Origin: RPQJ01 sp963754125
GTDB taxonomy: Bacteria > Pseudomonadota > Gammaproteobacteria > Steroidobacterales > Steroidobacteraceae
DNA length: 64,000 nucleotides
Direction: 5' to 3'
NCBI GenBank assembly: GCA_963754125.1
Contig: CAVWEX010000010.1
Coordinates: 54,883 to 118,882, forward strand
Below the pieces are notes generated by a model, which was not told where the DNA came from, ran no database searches, and saw only the letters and a list, made by a program, of their open reading frames with translations. Positions 37,258 through 46,157 of the stretch are shown here, in pieces. Every line of letters starts with the position of its first letter. Positions within the stretch are counted from its first letter, which is position 1. Position numbers and translations under genes: made by a program.

Positions 37258-38298
37258 TCAGGCCCTTCGCGGCCGGCGCGCGGTCCCGACGTCCGACTGG
37301 CGCTCGCTGGCCACGGGCTGTACCCGGTCGGTGAGCTGCGGGTTCGGGTGCACCGTCAGGCTGAGTGGCCACGGAGTGCGCTTCTGGGCGTACATGAGCC
37401 GGTCGGCCTGCTCCCAGGCCCGCGAGAGGCCACTCGAGGCCTCGCGGACGGCGAGACCCACGGAAGCCTTCACCTGCCGCTCGTCGAGCGCCTCCCGGAG
37501 GCGGCGAAGCAGCAGTTCGGCGCCCGCCGCATCGCATTCGACCGCGATGAGGCCAAACTCGTCGCCGCCGAGTCGGGCCACGATGTCGATGTCGCGCACC
37601 ACTTCCTGCAGGGCCGACGCGGCGCGAACCAGCAGCGCATCGCCCGCCGCGTGGCCGGCGGTGTCGTTGATCTCCTTGAGGTGGTCGAGATCGACCACGA
37701 ATACCGTCGCCGTGTGGCCGTAGCGGCGGCAACGCTCCTCTTCCTGCGCGAGCAAACGGTCCCAGGCTCGGCGGTTCAGCAGCGAGGTCAGCGGATCGAC
37801 CAGCGCCTCCAGCTCGAGGTGCTCGCTGCGCCGGATCGCCTCGGACAACTTCAGCTCGGCGTCGAGGATCGCGCTCAGCATCGAAGCGAGCAGTTCGATG
37901 AGGTCCTGCTGGTCGACGATCGCGTCGGGTTGACGCTCCGGATCGATCGCGCAGAGCGTGCCGAACAGGCGTCCGTCCGCGTGGGTGAGCGGCACGCCGA
38001 CATAGGCCTTGATCGGGACCTGCCGGCCGACCGGGGCGGCTGCATACGCGGGAACGACCTCCGAATTCGGGGCGATGCGGGGTCCGTTCCCCTTGACCAT
38101 CTCGGAGCAGAAGCTGTCCGCCCACCGGATGACCGTGCCCGGGCTCACGTCGTAGCCGTTGCCCTCTGACTGGAGAATGATGAAGTCGTCCCCCTGGACG
38201 CGGGTGACCATCCACAGGCCGAAGCCGAATCTTCGGTGCAGGAACTCGAGGACCGCGTGACCAGCGCGTTCGAAGTCCGGGGGCAGAACTGGCGGCAT
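37258..38298 (-). CDS. GAF-domain diguanylate cyclase
   Basis: 346 residues. An N-terminal GAF domain (about 15-165; FGLWMVTRVQGDDFIILQSE, GTLCAIDPERQPD) precedes a complete GGDEF domain with RLGGDEFGLIAVE and DLDHLKEINDTAGHAAGD. Cyclase activity is expected: c-di-GMP from two GTP. No RxxD product-inhibition site stands out before GGDEF. The second ATG of MHMPPV is preferred because ATAGGA is then correctly spaced; the frame is open to 38625. Confidence 0.9.
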   Translation of the reverse strand: MPPVLPPDFERAGHAVLEFLHRRFGFGLWMVTRVQGDDFIILQSEGNGYDVSPGTVIRWADSFCSEMVKGNGPRIAPNSEVVPAYAAAPVGRQVPIKAYVGVPLTHADGRLFGTLCAIDPERQPDAIVDQQDLIELLASMLSAILDAELKLSEAIRRSEHLELEALVDPLTSLLNRRAWDRLLAQEEERCRRYGHTATVFVVDLDHLKEINDTAGHAAGDALLVRAASALQEVVRDIDIVARLGGDEFGLIAVECDAAGAELLLRRLREALDERQVKASVGLAVREASSGLSRAWEQADRLMYAQKRTPWPLSLTVHPNPQLTDRVQPVASERQSDVGTARRPRRA

Positions 38299-38465
38299 GT
38301 GCATCCTATCGGGCAGGCCCGGCGACCAAAGAACCTTACCATTCGTACGCGACGGTCCGGCGGTGTCACCCGGCGGATGCTGCCGCATTCTGCCGGATTC
38401 GCGGCGGACGCGTCCCGGCGTGTGCCAGGTCGTGTGCCACGGAAGCGCCGTGTACGCTGCGGCCC

Positions 38466-39506
38466 ATGGACACTTCTGAGAGCCGTCGCGCCGCCATGGA
38501 CGCCGGCCGCCGGGGATCCGCTGCCCGGGTGAATTCACCCGCCGCTTGGCGTGGCGCCGACCTGCAGGATCACAGCGACCGGTGGCTGCGTTGGCTGACG
38601 GCCGCCGAGATCGCAGAGCTCGCACGGGCAGTTGCCCACGTCCGCTCGCTCGGCAAGGACCTCCGGCAGGTGACCGCCCCGGATTTCCAGCTCACGGTGC
38701 TGGCCCCATCGCTCGCGGACTGGCTCGGGCGACTCGAGCACGGCCTCGGCTTCGTCCTGGTGCGCGGCTTCCCGGCCCGCGAGTGGAGCAAGCCCGACGC
38801 CGCCCTCGCGTACTGGATCATCGGGCGCCATCTCGGCAAGCCCGTGCCACAGAATACGGCGGGGGAGTTGCTGGTGGACGTGCGCGACACGGGCGCCGAT
38901 GCCGCGAACCACCGTACGCGGCTCTACAAGACGCGTGCCGAACTCAGCTTCCACACCGACGGCGCCGACATCATCGGGCTCCTGTGCCTGCGGGCAGCGC
39001 GCTCGGGCGGCGTGAGCCGAATCTGCTCGTCCGCGCAGGTCTACAACGAGGTCGTACGACGGCGTCCCGACCTCGCGCCGCTGATGTTCGAGACCTACCA
39101 GCACCATGCACACGGCCAGTTCGGGCCGAGCGGCCCGAAAGTCTTTCCGTACCCGATCGTCACGCGCGAGGGCGATGCGTTCCGGATGTTCCTGCTGCCC
39201 TGGTACATACGCAACGCCGCCGAGGACTTCCCGGACATCGCGCCGCTGTCAGACGCCCAGCGCGAGCTGCTCGACCTGCTCGAGACCATTCCGCTCGAAG
39301 ACGGCATGGCGCTCGACATGTCATTCCAGCCGGGCGACATGCAGTTCCTCAAGAACAGCGTGATCCTGCACGCTCGTTCGGATTACCTGGATCACGACGA
39401 GCCGGACGAGAAGCGGCACCTGCTGCGGCTGTGGCTCGCCGCGCGACGGTTCAGCGACGGCGACGAATTCCTGAGGCAGGGCATCGGCGCACGCGACTCG
39501 ACCTGA
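38466..39506 (+). CDS. TauD/TfdA-like Fe(II)/2-oxoglutarate dioxygenase
   Basis: 346 residues. The iron-binding triad is visible: His163 and Asp165 in SFHTDGADIIG, distal His302 in SVILHARSDY, plus the 2-oxoglutarate Arg321 in HLLRLWLAAR. The N-terminal part has LGFVLVRGFP and RHLGKPVPQNTAG, common in this clade of TauD-like enzymes. The substrate is unknown. Xsc, a taurine-pathway enzyme, is 8.5 kb away, so a sulfonate substrate is possible but unsupported. ATG 38466 or 38496. Confidence 0.87.
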   Translation: MDTSESRRAAMDAGRRGSAARVNSPAAWRGADLQDHSDRWLRWLTAAEIAELARAVAHVRSLGKDLRQVTAPDFQLTVLAPSLADWLGRLEHGLGFVLVRGFPAREWSKPDAALAYWIIGRHLGKPVPQNTAGELLVDVRDTGADAANHRTRLYKTRAELSFHTDGADIIGLLCLRAARSGGVSRICSSAQVYNEVVRRRPDLAPLMFETYQHHAHGQFGPSGPKVFPYPIVTREGDAFRMFLLPWYIRNAAEDFPDIAPLSDAQRELLDLLETIPLEDGMALDMSFQPGDMQFLKNSVILHARSDYLDHDEPDEKRHLLRLWLAARRFSDGDEFLRQGIGARDST

Positions 39507-39509
39507 GGA

Positions 39510-39872
39510 TCAGCAACCCTCCGCGGGATTGCAGCCGCCCTGGCCTGCCGTCTGGCGCATGTCGCCGACCTGCTTCTTCGCCTCGATGGATTGATCCCGC
39601 AGGACGGCTTCCGTCCCGCAGACCAGCTTCGGGATGCGGGTCCCGGCGACTTCGTCCTCGCGGCAATAGAGCGTCTCGCCATTGCGAGCCTTGCGCTGGG
39701 TATAGCCGGGAAAGGGATTGTCCGCCGCGTCGGCGGCGGTCGGCGCGGACGATGGCGCGATCGACGCCGGGGTCGTCGATACCGGAGTCGGCCCCGTCGG
39801 TGTCCCGGCGCAAGCTGACAGTCCGATCACCAGCGTCGCCGCGGCGGCGATCTTTTTCTTGCTTGTGTTCAT
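39510..39872 (-). CDS. Small lipoprotein of unknown function
   Basis: 120 residues. The signal peptide ends in lipobox LSAC (TLVIGLSACAG). A Thr/Pro/Ser-rich linker and a Cys-containing domain follow (RNGETLYCREDEVAG, LVCGTEAVL, GGCNPAEGC). Four Cys in the mature domain suggest two disulfides. It converges with the dioxygenase gene, 3 bp apart. Similar small lipoproteins are frequent in this group. Confidence 0.72.
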   Translation of the reverse strand: MNTSKKKIAAAATLVIGLSACAGTPTGPTPVSTTPASIAPSSAPTAADAADNPFPGYTQRKARNGETLYCREDEVAGTRIPKLVCGTEAVLRDQSIEAKKQVGDMRQTAGQGGCNPAEGC

Positions 39873-39943
39873 GCAACCTCCCACCGGGTCGAGATTCTCA
39901 TCTGAGGTGATCGGGCACAAGCCTTGTCGACCCGCAATCGCCC

Positions 39944-41197
39944 TCAGGGCAGCCGCTCTCGCGGCCACAGCACCCACATCCGCAGCGGCTGGCGCATGCG
40001 CCCGGCCTGCTCGGCGGCATCGCCCTCCCAGCCCCAGAAATAGTCGGCGCGCACCGCGCCCACGATCGCGCTTCCGGTGTCCTGCGCCAGCACCAGCCTG
40101 CGCAGCGGCGTGCTCGAAAGCGGTTCGGTGGTGTCGATCCAAACCGGCGTGCCGTAGGGCACGCTCTTCGGGTCCACTGCAATCGAGCGTCCCGGCGTCA
40201 GCGGCACGCCTTGCGCGCCGCGCGGCCCGACGGTGGGGTCGGGCAGCGGCTCTTCGCGGAAAAACACGTAACGCGGATTGGCCCACAGCAGTTCGTTGAC
40301 GCGGCCCGGGTTGCGCCGCGCCCAGTCCTTGATCGCGGGCCACGAAGCCTGGCCGGACTGCAGCTCGCCCTGGTCGATCAGCCAGCGCCCGACCGAGCGA
40401 TACGGCTGCTCGTTGGTCCCGGCAAAGGCGAGACGCATCGTGCGCTCGCGACCGTCCGGCTCGGTGATGCGCAGCCGGCCAGACCCCTGGATCTGGAGCA
40501 CCAGCGCATCCAGCGGGTCGGCGACCCAGGCGATCTCGCGACCGCGCAGGACGGCCTGCGCGGCGGGTAGCGTGTCGAGCTGCTGGCGCGTCCAGTACGG
40601 CCGGCGCGTCGCGAGGTCCGCGGGCGGCGCGTAGAGCGCCACGCGGAACGTCCCGTCCGGCATGCGCCGTGCATTGAACATGGGTTCGTAATAGCCCGTG
40701 ATCAGACCGCCCGTAGCACCCTGGTGCGACTCGACGCGATAGGGCTGCAGGTGCTGCATGAGCCACGCGCGCATCTCGGCGTCGTCGCGCGGCGGGCCAG
40801 GCGGTGCCTCCGCGCAGAGCGCGATCCATGCCGACGTCGGGCGCTGGCAGCTCTGCCGGAGCGCAGGCCAGGCGGCCTTGGGTGAGTCGACGTTCCAGCC
40901 GGGCAGTTCCTGCCAGGCCACCGGCACCCAGCGCGACTGCTCACGGATGACGCTGCCGGCCGGGGGCGTCGTGCTTGGCGGTCCGGGTGGCTTCGCGGGC
41001 GGGCCAGACGTGCAGGCGGCGAGCGCTGCAAGGACGAGCGACGCCCCGCGGAGAAGGATTCGGCGGCCGTCGAGCAGGCACGCCAGCGGCCCCCGGTCGG
41101 ACCGTTCAATGCGCGGGTGATTTAACAGAGCGGCACCGATCAATTTTCTATCCCGAATCAGCCCGAGACCGGTGGCGATGATGCCGAGCTGGATCAC
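39944..41197 (-). CDS. mltA: Membrane-bound lytic murein transglycosylase A
   Basis: The mature part is a complete MltA: GGLITGYYEPMF, PDPLDALVLQIQGSGR, FAGTNEQPYRSVGRWL, and the C-terminal 3D domain with VPYGTPVWIDTT, RLVLAQDTGSAIVGAVRADY and FWGWEGDAAEQAG (catalytic Asp region). It cleaves peptidoglycan glycan strands from the outer membrane. The lipobox LAALAAC lies about 55 residues after the GTG at 41197, so the true start is probably closer to 41110, but no ATG or well-placed GTG is visible there. Confidence 0.92.
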   Translation of the reverse strand: MIQLGIIATGLGLIRDRKLIGAALLNHPRIERSDRGPLACLLDGRRILLRGASLVLAALAACTSGPPAKPPGPPSTTPPAGSVIREQSRWVPVAWQELPGWNVDSPKAAWPALRQSCQRPTSAWIALCAEAPPGPPRDDAEMRAWLMQHLQPYRVESHQGATGGLITGYYEPMFNARRMPDGTFRVALYAPPADLATRRPYWTRQQLDTLPAAQAVLRGREIAWVADPLDALVLQIQGSGRLRITEPDGRERTMRLAFAGTNEQPYRSVGRWLIDQGELQSGQASWPAIKDWARRNPGRVNELLWANPRYVFFREEPLPDPTVGPRGAQGVPLTPGRSIAVDPKSVPYGTPVWIDTTEPLSSTPLRRLVLAQDTGSAIVGAVRADYFWGWEGDAAEQAGRMRQPLRMWVLWPRERLP

Positions 41198-41373
41198 CCT
41201 CGTCGACGCCAGTGCGCGGGGCAAGGGCGATCGGTCGCCTTTGCAGCAGGACTGATGCTCCTGACGGGCGTGGCACACCCCCGATTCGATTCGGCATCCG
41301 CTACCCAGCTGCGCCGGGCGCAATGCGACCCAGCTGCGCCGCGTGGAGAATGGTAGACACAAGGAGTGTCACC

Positions 41374-42696
41374 ATGAGCCGGCACGGAAACCGCGTCCTC
41401 CCGCGGTCGGTGGCGTGGACCGCGTGGATCTTGCTTGCACTGGCCAGCTGCGGCGGAGGTGGTGGCGGGGACGGGGGCGGAGGTTCGAACTCGACGCCCG
41501 TCATCGGCAATCTGCAGTTCACACCCGCCGCGCTGCTGCAGTTCGATGGCGACGGCACGTCGTTCGTCTCCGGGACCATCGACTTCTCCGACCCTGGCCG
41601 TGACGTCGCCTCGCTCACCCTCGTGACTCAGGGCCAGACCCTGACGACACCGATCGCGGGCATCGCCGGCTTGGCGTCCGGGACGCTGCAGGGCGCCCTC
41701 ACCGTCGACACCCGTATGATCGGAACCTATCCGTTCGAGGTCTACGTGACCGATTCCGGCGGGCGCCGCTCGAACTCACTGACTAGCACATTCGCCGTCC
41801 GTCCGAACGACACCGGCGAACGCTGGACCGTCCGCTCATTGCCGCTGCCTTCGGGCTCGACGGTCACGCTGCGGCGCGTGCGCTGGCTCGCCGCGCAGTT
41901 CGTCGCCGTCGGCGAAGGAATCTTCACCTCGCCCGACGGGATCACCTGGACCGAGCGACAAAGCGGCGTCACTGCAAGGCTCGAGGACGCGGCATGGAAA
42001 GCCGGGCAGTTCGTCGCCGTCGGCGGCGAGGGCACCGTGCTCACCTCCCCGGACGGCGCGACGTGGACGCGGCAGGTCACGCCCGCCGCGACGTGGCCGG
42101 AGCTGTGGGGCGTGGCCGCGTCGGGCGACCGCTTCGTCGCCGTAGGCCGGCAGTACCTCCCGGTGACGGGTGACCACGTGTCTTTGATCCTGGTCTCGAC
42201 GGACGGCGTGGCATGGAGCGAGGTCCTGCCGCGGCAGTCGGTGTCGCTCAATCGGGTCATCTGGTCGGGCGACCGCTTCGTCGCGGTCGGCAGCTCGAGC
42301 GGCGAGCCGATGGCAAGCGCGATCGCGCTCGTGTCGCAGGACGGCCTCGCCTGGACGCGTCACGCGGTGGCTTCGACTTCGATCACCGTTCTCTACGACC
42401 TCGCCTGGACCGGATCGCAGTTCGTGGCGGTCGGATACGGCGGCGCCGCGCGTTCGACGGATGGCATGAGCTGGCAGCAGGTCGGCGCCGGATCGGTCAC
42501 CTCCAGCGACGCGATCGGCTGGAGCGGACAGCGCTTCCTCGCCTGCGGGGTCGTGTACTGCCAGTCCTCGAGCGACGGCGTCGAGTGGACCTATCGACAG
42601 CTACCGGGCGCCGGTGCCTCGGTGCGAGGCCTCGCCTGGGCCGACACGCGGTGGGTGGCGGTGGGCAACGCGTCGCTGGTACTCACCTCGCCCTAG
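41374..42696 (+). CDS. Lipoprotein with Ig-like domain and seven-bladed beta-propeller
   Basis: 440 residues; ATG 41374 behind AAGGAGTGTC. Lipobox LALASC (Cys26) is followed by a Gly-rich linker. An Ig-like domain (about 42-142) precedes seven repeats of the pattern [QR][FW][VL]A[VC]G...S.DG..W, centred at residues 176, 213, 254, 302, 350, 388 and 427. Seven repeats imply a seven-bladed propeller similar to BNR/WD-like sensor folds. No catalytic residues are recognised. It is probably an outer-membrane-anchored binding protein. Confidence 0.78.
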   Translation: MSRHGNRVLPRSVAWTAWILLALASCGGGGGGDGGGGSNSTPVIGNLQFTPAALLQFDGDGTSFVSGTIDFSDPGRDVASLTLVTQGQTLTTPIAGIAGLASGTLQGALTVDTRMIGTYPFEVYVTDSGGRRSNSLTSTFAVRPNDTGERWTVRSLPLPSGSTVTLRRVRWLAAQFVAVGEGIFTSPDGITWTERQSGVTARLEDAAWKAGQFVAVGGEGTVLTSPDGATWTRQVTPAATWPELWGVAASGDRFVAVGRQYLPVTGDHVSLILVSTDGVAWSEVLPRQSVSLNRVIWSGDRFVAVGSSSGEPMASAIALVSQDGLAWTRHAVASTSITVLYDLAWTGSQFVAVGYGGAARSTDGMSWQQVGAGSVTSSDAIGWSGQRFLACGVVYCQSSSDGVEWTYRQLPGAGASVRGLAWADTRWVAVGNASLVLTSP

Positions 42697-42842
42697 CGGC
42701 GGCGGTTGACAACCACGAGCGCTGGCGTCGAGGTCGAGCCAAGGTGCAGGCGTGCCGGCATCGCGGCGGATGCCTTGGGAAATTCTCTCAATTTGACTCT
42801 GTTCAATCTGATTCATAGTCGAATGTTTGAAATGATTTTATA
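42697..42842. other. Intergenic region with AT-rich end
   Basis: Positions 42780-42850 are AT-rich (AATTCTCTCAATTTGACTC and following), contrasting with the surroundings. TTGACT occurs at 42793. No gene seen. Confidence 0.35.
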
Positions 42843-43109
42843 AAGCTCGAGTTACTAACGGTCACTGCGCTGGTGCTGTTCGCCACGACGGCCGCTCCCG
42901 CCGCCGGGCCGTCACCTGCCACGCCGAGTGCCGGTGTGCTCGTCATCGCGCCGCTCGAGTCGCCGCCGCTCACCTTCGGGCCCGGCATCAACGCCGAGCA
43001 GGCGCTCGCCGCCAACACGGGCGCCGCACTCAGCTGGTCCGCGAGCGAAGCCGTCCCGACGACCCATGGCTGCCGGCCGTGCCGGCCACGCGTCGGCCAT
43101 GCCGGTTAA
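42843..43109 (+). other. Possible secreted protein fragment without a normal start
   Basis: An open frame encodes a signal-peptide-like start (LLTVTALVLFATTAAPAAG) and about 65 further residues ending CRPCRPRVGHAG. There is no ATG; GTG 42873 would cut the hydrophobic segment. It may be a gene whose start or end is damaged, or chance. It ends 61 bp before the Tat-protein gene. Confidence 0.25.
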
Positions 43110-43170
43110 CCCCGCGACAGGCTTCCCGCCGTTTACAGGTAGGCACACCCTGCCAAACGGAGCCCGAGTC

Positions 43171-44002
43171 ATGAGCCAACCCATCTCCCGCCGCACGCTG
43201 CTGGCCGCCGCAACCGCGACGGTCCTCGCGATGGCGATCGCCCCCCAGGCCGCTTCGCGCGCCGACTCTCTGGCGAGCGTGGACATCTACGACCGCAGCG
43301 CCGACGTGGCTCTGCCCGTCTACCGGCACCGCGGACGCCGGTACGTCGCCGGCCAACCTGGAAACGAGTACGCCATCCGCATCCGGAACTGCACGGACCG
43401 GCGGCTGCTGGCCGTCGTGAGCGTTGACGGGGTCAATGCCGTGACCGGCGAGTCCGCCGCGCCCGACCAGTCGGGCTATGTCCTCGAGCCGGGCGGCTAC
43501 GTGAACATCCAGGGCTGGCGCAAGGACCTCAACCGCACCGCCGCCTTCTACTTCTCGGACCCGAGCGATTCGTATGCCGCTCGCACCGGACGGCCCAAGG
43601 ACCTCGGCGTCATCGGCGTGGCGTTGTTCCGCGAACGCGACTTCGGGCATACCCGCGCTGCTGAGCCGCGAGCGCCGGTCCGCCGCACCGGCCCCGAGTG
43701 AGCGGGCCGAGGCCGACGCGGCCGGAGATTCCAAGGCGCGAGGCGAGGCCAGTTCGTCGGAATACTCCGCTGCGGCACGGCTGCCGGCGCTCGGCACCGG
43801 GCACGGTCGAGGCGAATACTCGCCCGTCGAGCAGGTCGCATTCCAGCGTGCAAGTACGCAACCGGACGAGTTGATCTCCATCCGTTACGAGCGCCGCGAG
43901 ACGCTGGTCGCGATGGGCGTGCTGCCGGAGCCGCGACTTCGCCGCTGGCCCCGCCAGCCCGATCCGTTCCCCGGTGCGCTGGGGTTCGTCCCGGACCCGT
44001 GA
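43171..44002 (+). CDS. Tat-signal protein, first gene of an ECF sigma operon (frameshift near 43650)
   Basis: Repaired length about 277 residues. A twin-arginine-type leader (SRRTLLAAATATVLAMAIAP) precedes a beta-rich domain: YDRSADVALPVYRHRGRRYV, PGNEYAIRIRNCTDRRLLAV, SVDGVNAVTGESA. The frame shifts at TTCGGGCATACC and continues IPALLSRERRSAA to QPDPFPGALGFVPDP. The repaired stop overlaps the next start by 4 bp (GTGA), which supports the repair. The family recurs upstream of ECF sigma genes. It may be an envelope sensor for the sigma/anti-sigma pair; this is inferred. Confidence 0.75.
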
Positions 44003-44649
44003 TCCCGGCGATTGCCGCAGGCGACCTGCCGCTCGATACTGCCCGCCGGATGCAATCGCTGCCCGCCGAGCAGGAATCGCGCACCGACGAGGTCCTGATG
44101 CGGGCCTACGGCGACGGTGATGCGCGTGCGTTCGAGGTTCTGTATGCGCGCCACAAAGGCGCGACGTACCGCTACTTCCTGCGTCACGCGAGCGGCCAGG
44201 CCGCCACGGCCGACGAACTCCACCAGGATCTCTGGTTGAAGGTGATCGGTGCGCGCGATCGCTACCGGGCGCAGGCGAAGTTCTCGACCTGGCTGTACAC
44301 GATGGCGCGACACCGGATGATCGACCACTGGCGCGCCCGCGACGGGGTGTCGCTTGAATCGCTCGAGGATGCGGAGACCGTCGCGCAGGTGGAGACCTCG
44401 GCCGCGTCGCTGCACGAGGCAAGCGACGACCCGCTCGGCGCGTCGATCGACGCGCAGGCCCGCCAGCGCCTCGTCGCGGCACTCGCCGACGTACCGACGC
44501 TGCAGCGGGATGCGTTCCTGCTGCGCCTCGAGGGCGGCCTGTCGCTGGAGGAGATCGCCGGCTTGACGGCCTCGTCCGTGGAGACGGTGAAGAGCCGGTT
44601 GCGTTATGCGTACCGCCGATTGCGGGCGGCGCTGGAGGACCTGCAATGA
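43999..44649 (+). CDS. ECF-type sigma-70 family sigma factor
   Basis: 216 residues from GTG 43999; ATG 44050 is an alternative. Region 2 (about 38-110) has DELHQDLWLKVIGARDRY and FSTWLYTMARHRMIDHWR. Region 4 (about 150-212) has LPTLQRD-like ADVPTLQRDAFLLRLEGGLS and the helix-turn-helix SLEEIAGLTASSVETVKSRL. GTGA and ATGA overlaps link it to the genes on both sides. It probably directs an envelope-stress or metal regulon. Confidence 0.92.
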   Translation: MIPAIAAGDLPLDTARRMQSLPAEQESRTDEVLMRAYGDGDARAFEVLYARHKGATYRYFLRHASGQAATADELHQDLWLKVIGARDRYRAQAKFSTWLYTMARHRMIDHWRARDGVSLESLEDAETVAQVETSAASLHEASDDPLGASIDAQARQRLVAALADVPTLQRDAFLLRLEGGLSLEEIAGLTASSVETVKSRLRYAYRRLRAALEDLQ

Positions 44650-45419
44650 GCAGCAAGCACGACCGCGAGCAGCCCGGATCGGCGGGCGAGGACGCCGCCG
44701 TGGCACGCGCGTGGCCGCAGGCCTCGGACGAACAGCCGCCGTCACGGCTCGATGCCGAGATTCTCGCAGCCGCGCGCCAGTCTGTTCAGAAGGAGGACGC
44801 TGGCGCGAAGACCCTGCTCGTTCGACCGAGGGCACGGAGTCGCTGGTCGCAATGGCAACCGCTGGCCGCGGCCGCCACGGTGGCGGGCCTGGCATTCGTA
44901 CTGGTGCAGACGCTGCCACGTGATCGCGAGGTGGCGCCGCCCATTCGCATCGAAGCGCCGGCGTCCGCACCTGCTCCGGCTCCGGCTGCGGAGGCCGCAC
45001 TTGAGACGCGAAGCAGCGCGCCCGCACCCGCGCCCACGGAGACACCGGCATCTCCTGGTGCCGGGCAGGCCGTGCGCGAGCGAAGCGCTGAGAGCGCTGC
45101 CCGGTCACCCGCGGCCGAAGTGGCTACCGACATCGCGGACTCGATGCGCGAAGCGGAGAGCGATCAGCGCAAGGGCGTGATGACGGAGGCGTCGGGCGAC
45201 GCCTATTCCGCAGAGGCGGCCGCACCGGCCGCGGCTCGTGCCGTGGGAGCGCTGGCTGCACCGAGTGCCGCAGACCGGGCCGCCCGAATCGAGGCACTGC
45301 ACGCGTCCGGCGACCTGGCCGGTGCCGCGGAGGCGCTGCGCGAGTTTCGCGCGGCCGACCCGCTTGCCGATTCCCACCTTCCGGAATCACTGCGCGACTG
45401 GGCGCGGACCGTGGACTGA
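44646..45419 (+). CDS. Membrane-anchored anti-sigma-like protein
   Basis: 257 residues. A cytoplasmic N-terminus of about 75 residues (VARAWPQASDEQPPSRLDAE) precedes one transmembrane helix (PLAAAATVAGLAFVLVQTL). A long Ala/Pro-rich periplasmic linker and a short helical C-terminal region (ARIEALHASGDLAGAAEALR) follow. Topology and the 4-bp overlap with the sigma gene indicate an anti-sigma factor. No zinc-binding HxxxCxxC motif is present. Confidence 0.75.
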   Translation: MSSKHDREQPGSAGEDAAVARAWPQASDEQPPSRLDAEILAAARQSVQKEDAGAKTLLVRPRARSRWSQWQPLAAAATVAGLAFVLVQTLPRDREVAPPIRIEAPASAPAPAPAAEAALETRSSAPAPAPTETPASPGAGQAVRERSAESAARSPAAEVATDIADSMREAESDQRKGVMTEASGDAYSAEAAAPAAARAVGALAAPSAADRAARIEALHASGDLAGAAEALREFRAADPLADSHLPESLRDWARTVD

Positions 45420-45456
45420 ACCTCGGGCGCGGCGGCCCGGTCACCCTGCGCCGCAC

Positions 45457-46020
45457 TCACTCGAGCGCCTTCGCCAGCAGCAGTCGCGCCTTCTCCCAGT
45501 CGCGCCGCACGGTGCGCTCGGTCAAGCCCAGCGACTCGGCGATCTCGACTTCGGTCAGTCCCGCGAAGTAGCGCATCTCCACGACCTGGACGAGCCGCTG
45601 GTCGAGTGCAGCGAGCTCGTCGAGTGCCTCGTGCACCCGCAGTATTTCCCGCTCGTCACGAACGCCGACGCGGTCGCCGATCGCGGTATTGAGCGTGACT
45701 TGGGCGGCGTTGCCGCCCCGCCGCTCGGCGAGGCTGGCACGAGCAGCATCGACGATCACGGAGCGCATGACCTGGCCTGCATAGCGGAAGAAATGGGCAC
45801 GGTCCTCGACACGTAGCTGCCCGGCTCCCGCGAAGCGCAGGAACGACTCGTGAACGAGGGCCGTGGTGTCGAGCAGGGGGCCACGGGCGTTCGCGCTCAG
45901 CCGATGCCGCGCCATGCGCCGCAGGTCCTCGTAGGCAGCGGCGAAGAGCGCTCCCAGTGCGTCGGAGTCGCCGACCTGTGCCCGGCGGATCAGCTCGGTG
46001 AGCGGAACCTGCTCGTCCAT
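45457..46020 (-). CDS. ECF sigma factor of the kinase-associated type
   Basis: 187 residues. LIRRAQVGDSDALGALFAAA, YEDLRRMARHRLSAN, TTALVHESFLRFA and EMRYFAGLTEVEIAESLGLT followed by ERTVRRDWEKARLLL fit the ECF subfamily that typically neighbours Ser/Thr protein kinase-TPR genes. It is divergent from the PACE gene, with the kinase gene just beyond. The kinase probably controls the sigma factor, replacing a classical anti-sigma. No anti-sigma gene is adjacent on its strand. Confidence 0.9.
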   Translation of the reverse strand: MDEQVPLTELIRRAQVGDSDALGALFAAAYEDLRRMARHRLSANARGPLLDTTALVHESFLRFAGAGQLRVEDRAHFFRYAGQVMRSVIVDAARASLAERRGGNAAQVTLNTAIGDRVGVRDEREILRVHEALDELAALDQRLVQVVEMRYFAGLTEVEIAESLGLTERTVRRDWEKARLLLAKALE

Positions 46021-46157
46021 CCCCGCATTCTTACGTCAATCCCGCCCGGATCACCATCGAGGTGGATGTCCGGTTTCGCGGTCGGTCGGCGTAGGTACTG
46101 GAGAAGGCCCGCGCAGATCGCCTGCGGCGTCGGCCGAACCGTCCGGGGGGGGATCCA

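Noticed and set aside
41212..41373. Longer N-terminus for the propeller lipoprotein
   Set aside because: It would bury the lipoprotein signal; ATG 41374 has AAGGAG directly upstream.
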